Part shown: positions 6,072-8,975 of the stretch, piece after piece
Numbering within the stretch: the first letter of the stretch is position 1
How the letters are laid out: each line of letters starts with the position of its first letter
Assembly: GCA_028290085.1 (NCBI GenBank)
Contig: JAQGKN010000445.1
Span: 1 to 8,975, forward strand
Source: Hyphomicrobiales bacterium
GTDB taxonomy: Bacteria; Pseudomonadota; Alphaproteobacteria; Rhizobiales; Beijerinckiaceae
Direction: 5' to 3'
Length of the DNA stretch: 8,975 bases
Notes under the pieces: model-generated
Databases searched by the model: none
What the model was told of the DNA's origin: nothing
The model's input: only the letters and a program-made list of their open reading frames with translations
Made by a program: the position numbers and the translations under genes

Positions 6072-7076
6072 ATGAAGTTCTTCCTGCAGTTGATCGGAGC
6101 GGCGGCTGCCCTGATCGTGAGCTCATCGATTGTCACAGCACAGGACGCAAGCGGGATCCTCGTCTATAATGCCCAGCACGTGAGTCTGACGCAGCAATGG
6201 GCGGCGCAATTCACGAAAGAGACTGGCATCAAGGTCACGCTACGAAATGGCGGCGACACGGAGCTGGGAAACCAGATCGTCCAGGAGGGCGCCAATTCGC
6301 CCGCGGACGTGTTCCTGACGGAAAACTCCCCTGCAATCGCCCTTGTCGATACCGCTGGCCTTCTGGCGCTGCTCGACTCCGCGACGTTGGCGCTCGTTCC
6401 CGACAATTACCGTCCAGCCTCCGGCCGCTGGACCGGCATTGCCGCGCGCAGCACCGTGTTCGCCTACAACACGTCCGTGCTGAAGCAAGGCGATCTGCCC
6501 AAATCGTTGCTCGACCTCGCCGATCCGAAGTGGAAGGGCCGCTGGGCCGCCTCGCCGACGGGTGCCGATTTTCAGGCGATCGTCAGTGCGCTGCTTGAAC
6601 TGAAGGGCGAAGATGCCACGTCGAAATGGCTCAAGGCGATGAAGGACAACGTCAAGCCATTCCAGGGCAACAACGCCGCCATGAAGGGTGTCAACACCGG
6701 GCAGGTCGAAGGCGCGGTCATCTATCATTACTATTACTTCGGCGACCAGGCGAAGACCGGCGAGAATTCGAAAAACGTCGCACTGCACTATTTCAAGAAT
6801 AGGGATCCGGGCGCCTTCATCAGCGTCTCGGGCGGCGCCGTGCTCGCCTCCTCGAAGAAGAAGGATCAGGCACAGTCCTTCGTGCGCTGGATTGTCGGCA
6901 AGGGTGGACAGGGCGTGCTGCGCACCGGGGATTCCTTCGAATATGCGGTCGGCAAGGACGAAGCGTCCAATCCGAAGCTGCCCTCGCTCGTGGATCTGCA
7001 GGCACCCACCGTCGAGCCCGCCGCGCTTAACAGCAAGAAGGTGACGGAGCTGATGACCGCCGCGGGACTCTTGTGA
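6072..7076 (+). CDS. fbpA: Ferric iron ABC transporter, periplasmic iron-binding protein
   Basis: A 334-residue exported protein that captures Fe(III) in the periplasm and delivers it to the FbpB permease. The ATG has GAGAGG 5 nt upstream; a longer upstream frame has no ribosome site and would mask the signal peptide. Residues 1-23 are a Sec signal peptide ending VTA, cut before Q24. The mature part starts GILVYNAQH, where H36 corresponds to the iron-binding histidine of Neisseria Fbp[14 protein letters not shown] holds E84, matching the glutamate ligand. YHYYYFGD (218-225) contains the paired tyrosines Y220 and Y221 that clamp the iron. A further landmark is [19 protein letters not shown]. 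All four ligands are therefore present, so iron specificity is well supported from the sequence. It is the first gene of an operon with overlapping stop and start at the next gene. Iron control is likely but not shown. Confidence 0.95.
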   Translation: MKFFLQLIGAAAALIVSSSIVTAQDASGILVYNAQHVSLTQQWAAQFTKETGIKVTLRNGGDTELGNQIVQEGANSPADVFLTENSPAIALVDTAGLLALLDSATLALVPDNYRPASGRWTGIAARSTVFAYNTSVLKQGDLPKSLLDLADPKWKGRWAASPTGADFQAIVSALLELKGEDATSKWLKAMKDNVKPFQGNNAAMKGVNTGQVEGAVIYHYYYFGDQAKTGENSKNVALHYFKNRDPGAFISVSGGAVLASSKKKDQAQSFVRWIVGKGGQGVLRTGDSFEYAVGKDEASNPKLPSLVDLQAPTVEPAALNSKKVTELMTAAGLL

Positions 7077-8668
7077 CCGCAACAATCAACGGATCGAGAC
7101 GGGCAGACTCCCCGTCTCGATCATATTCCCATGAGCACAAGCGCCGTTTGAGCACGGCCGGGCCCGCCATGTCCGTGATGGCCCTTTTCGTGACTGTCGG
7201 AGCCTGTCTTCCGATCGGCTTCATCGTTTACGTCGCCGTGCAGACCGGCTGGTCGACAGCCTCAGCGCTCATCTTCCGGCCGCGCGTCGGCGAGCTCCTC
7301 GTCAACACGCTCCTGCTCGTCGCCTGCACATTGCCTTTGTGCATCGTATTTTCCGTCGCGTTGGCCTGGCTCACGGAGCGTAGCGATCTGCCGGGCGCGC
7401 ATCTGTGGTCGTGGCTCATCGTTGCGCCGCTCGCCATTCCCGCTTTCGTGCACAGCTATGCCTGGGTGAGTTTCATTCCGTCGCTGAACGGGCTCTTCGC
7501 CGCGGTTCTCATCTCCACGCTCGCCTATGTTCCCTTCCTCTATCTGCCGATAGCCGCGACATTGCGTCGTCTCGATCCGGCGCTTGAGGAGGCGGCGGCC
7601 TCGCTCGGCCATCCGCCTGCACAGGTCTTTCTGCGCGTCGTCGTTCCGCAGCTTCGTCTCGCTCTTTGCGGGGGCGGGCTTCTCGTCGCGTTGCATCTGC
7701 TGGCCGAGTTCGGCCTTTATGTCATGGTGCGTTTCGACACGTTCACGACCGCGATCGTCGCGCAATTCCAGTCCGCCTATAACGGCCCAGCCGCCAATAT
7801 GCTCGCCGGCGTGCTGGCACTGTGCTGCTTTTCTTTCCTCGGTCTGGAGATGCGACTGCGCGGCCATGAGCGTTATGCGCGGGTTGGTTCGGGCGCCGCG
7901 CGAGCGCGGCGGCCTGCCCCGTTGAACGTCTGGAAGGCGCCCGCGCTCGCCGGGCTCGTGGCATGGATCGCGCTCGCGGTTGGCGTCCCGATTGTCACTC
8001 TGTCCGGCTGGCTCCTTCAAAGCGGTGCCGCCGTCTGGCGCCTTCAGGAGATCCTGCCTGCCGTTCTGGAAACGCTTCTCTTCGCAGGCCTCGGCGGAGT
8101 GCTGGCGACGCTGGCTGCCATTCCGATTGCCTGGTTGTCGATCCGCGCCCCGGGGCCGTTGCAGCGGCTTGTCGAAGGCCTCAACTATGTTGTCGGCTCG
8201 CTACCGGGCGTGGTCGTCGCCCTCGCGCTCGTCACCATTACGGTGCGGATAGCCCTGCCGCTTTACCAGACCATCGCAACGGTGCTTCTCGCCTATGTTC
8301 TCTTGTTCCTGCCGCGCGCCATCATCAGCCTGCGCGCCTCGCTCGCGCAGGCGCCTGTGGAACTGGAGCAGGCCGCGGCGAGTCTCGGCCGGACGCCGCT
8401 GAACGCGCTCTGGTCCGTCACGGTCCGTCTCGCAGCCCCTGGCGCCGCTGCAGGTATGGCGCTCGTCGGCCTCGGCATCGTCAACGAACTCACTGCAACG
8501 CAGATGCTAGCGCCAAATGGCACGCAGACTTTGGCGACCGCCTTCTGGGCCTATACGTCCGAACTCGACTATGCCGCAGCCGCGCCCTATGCCTTGCTGA
8601 TGATCTTGCTTTCGCTCCCTCTCACCGGCTTGCTCTACGCGCAGTCCAAGCGGACCATCGGCCGATGA
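7073..8668 (+). CDS. fbpB: Ferric iron ABC transporter, fused two-domain permease
   Basis: A 531-residue inner-membrane protein forming the channel for Fe(III) released by FbpA. Two binding-protein-dependent permease domains are fused, about residues 35-265 and 290-531, joined by an Arg/Ala-rich linker ([20 protein letters not shown]). Each half has several hydrophobic helices and an EAA coupling loop that contacts the ATPase: EAAASLG at 173-179 and QAAASLG at 433-439, both followed by long amphipathic stretches. Length is normal for FbpB. The GTG at 7073 overlaps the fbpA stop in GTGA, typical of translational coupling; only a weak GGGA lies upstream. A strong inverted repeat (7092-7122) falls within the first codons, so the in-frame ATG at 7169, just before the first membrane helix (499 residues), is a real alternative start. 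The stop overlaps the ATG of fbpC. Confidence 0.93.
   Translation: MTATINGSRRADSPSRSYSHEHKRRLSTAGPAMSVMALFVTVGACLPIGFIVYVAVQTGWSTASALIFRPRVGELLVNTLLLVACTLPLCIVFSVALAWLTERSDLPGAHLWSWLIVAPLAIPAFVHSYAWVSFIPSLNGLFAAVLISTLAYVPFLYLPIAATLRRLDPALEEAAASLGHPPAQVFLRVVVPQLRLALCGGGLLVALHLLAEFGLYVMVRFDTFTTAIVAQFQSAYNGPAANMLAGVLALCCFSFLGLEMRLRGHERYARVGSGAARARRPAPLNVWKAPALAGLVAWIALAVGVPIVTLSGWLLQSGAAVWRLQEILPAVLETLLFAGLGGVLATLAAIPIAWLSIRAPGPLQRLVEGLNYVVGSLPGVVVALALVTITVRIALPLYQTIATVLLAYVLLFLPRAIISLRASLAQAPVELEQAAASLGRTPLNALWSVTVRLAAPGAAAGMALVGLGIVNELTATQMLAPNGTQTLATAFWAYTSELDYAAAAPYALLMILLSLPLTGLLYAQSKRTIGR
7092..7122 (+). promoter_or_regulatory. Perfect 12-bp stem-loop at the fbpA/fbpB junction
   Basis: GATCGAGACGGG (7092-7103) and CCCGTCTCGATC (7111-7122) are exact inverted arms around the 7-nt loop CAGACTC. 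It starts 16 nt past the fbpA stop and is followed by ATATTCCC, so there is no U-tract for termination. Stem-loops between a binding-protein gene and its permease gene are known, for example malE-malF, to protect the upstream mRNA and give excess binding protein. The same role here is inferred. Confidence 0.6.
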
Positions 8669-8975
8669 ACGACGATCTGCGGCTGACAGCCGTTTCGAAA
8701 GCCTTCGGCCGCGTGCAGGCAGTGGATGCGATCACGCTGTTGGCGCCTGCCGGAAGCCGTCTCGCCATTGTCGGCCCCTCGGGGTCCGGCAAGACGACGT
8801 TGCTACGCCTCATCGCGGGTTTCGAGGGGCCGGATGCCGGCACCATTCAACTCGGCGAGACGTGTCTGGCGAAGCCGGGGTCGGTCACGCCCGCCCATCG
8901 CCGCGACATCGGCATCGTGTCGCAGGACGGCGCGCTCTTTCCGCACCTGTCGATCGCAGAGAATATCGGCTTCGG
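8665..8975 (+). CDS. fbpC: Ferric iron ABC transporter, ATP-binding protein, 3' end outside window
   Basis: The first 103 residues of the cytoplasmic ATPase that powers the FbpB channel; the family is usually about 350 residues. The Walker A motif GPSGSGKTT spans 37-45. The Q-loop glutamine is Q87 in [20 protein letters not shown], a stretch close to that of known FbpC-type ATPases. The signature motif, Walker B and the C-terminal regulatory region lie beyond the window. The ATG overlaps the fbpB stop in ATGA, the second 4-bp overlap in the operon, so coupled translation is expected. I translated this frame directly. The name rests on operon context plus the Q-loop sequence; on its own the fragment would only be called a PotA/FbpC-like ATPase. 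Confidence 0.93.
   Translation, partial: MNDDLRLTAVSKAFGRVQAVDAITLLAPAGSRLAIVGPSGSGKTTLLRLIAGFEGPDAGTIQLGETCLAKPGSVTPAHRRDIGIVSQDGALFPHLSIAENIGF

Noticed and set aside
7092..7122. Reading the fbpA/fbpB stem-loop as an intrinsic terminator
   Set aside because: No T-run follows it, and fbpB overlaps fbpA and must be co-transcribed.
7262..8020. Reverse-strand open frame of 252 codons opposite fbpB
   Set aside because: It is antisense to a well-supported permease, rich in Arg/Glu/Gln as expected from the complement of a hydrophobic gene, and has no family landmarks.

Overview
The window is a chromosome-like stretch of about 9 kb with high G+C, alphaproteobacterial codon usage and gene content. 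The ornithine cyclodeaminase closely resembles rhizobial ArcB-type enzymes, so a member of the Hyphomicrobiales is likely; this is inference from recalled family sequences, not a search. I see no tRNA, rRNA, CRISPR array, transposase or phage gene.

Left part (1-2628): a DapA-superfamily aldolase/dehydratase gene, cut by the window edge, runs leftward. It is divergent from a LysR-type regulator gene. The roughly 105-bp gap holds dyad sequences with the T-N11-A pattern of LysR operators. The regulator is followed on the same strand by an orphan Bug/TctC-type periplasmic solute receptor. The arrangement suggests a small catabolic locus: a carboxylate captured by the receptor, metabolised by the aldolase-fold enzyme and controlled by the LysR protein. 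The substrate is unknown.

Middle part (2629-5970): this stretch shows gene decay. A C-terminal remnant of arginase (about 80 residues of about 300) lies 31 bp before an intact ornithine cyclodeaminase. This is the debris of an arginine-to-ornithine-to-proline pair of which only the second enzyme survives. Convergent to it is an acyl-CoA dehydrogenase-family gene that is full length except for one missing base, which splits it into two frames. Upstream of that gene is a gap of about 500 bp with no convincing gene.

Right part (5971-8975): a tightly coupled operon for periplasmic-binding-protein-dependent ferric iron uptake, fbpA-fbpB-fbpC. FbpA keeps the His, Glu and Tyr-Tyr iron ligands. FbpB is a fused two-domain permease with two EAA loops. 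FbpC, the ATPase, is cut by the window end. Genes overlap by 4 bp at both junctions (GTGA and ATGA). A perfect 12-bp inverted repeat with a 7-nt loop lies just after the fbpA stop and may set the FbpA:FbpB ratio. AATTC/GAATT half-sites and a short hairpin lie upstream of fbpA, where an iron-responsive regulator could act.

No wholly new multi-gene system is evident. The most noteworthy items are the fbpA/fbpB stem-loop, the arginase remnant next to a live ornithine cyclodeaminase, and the single-base break in the acyl-CoA dehydrogenase gene.
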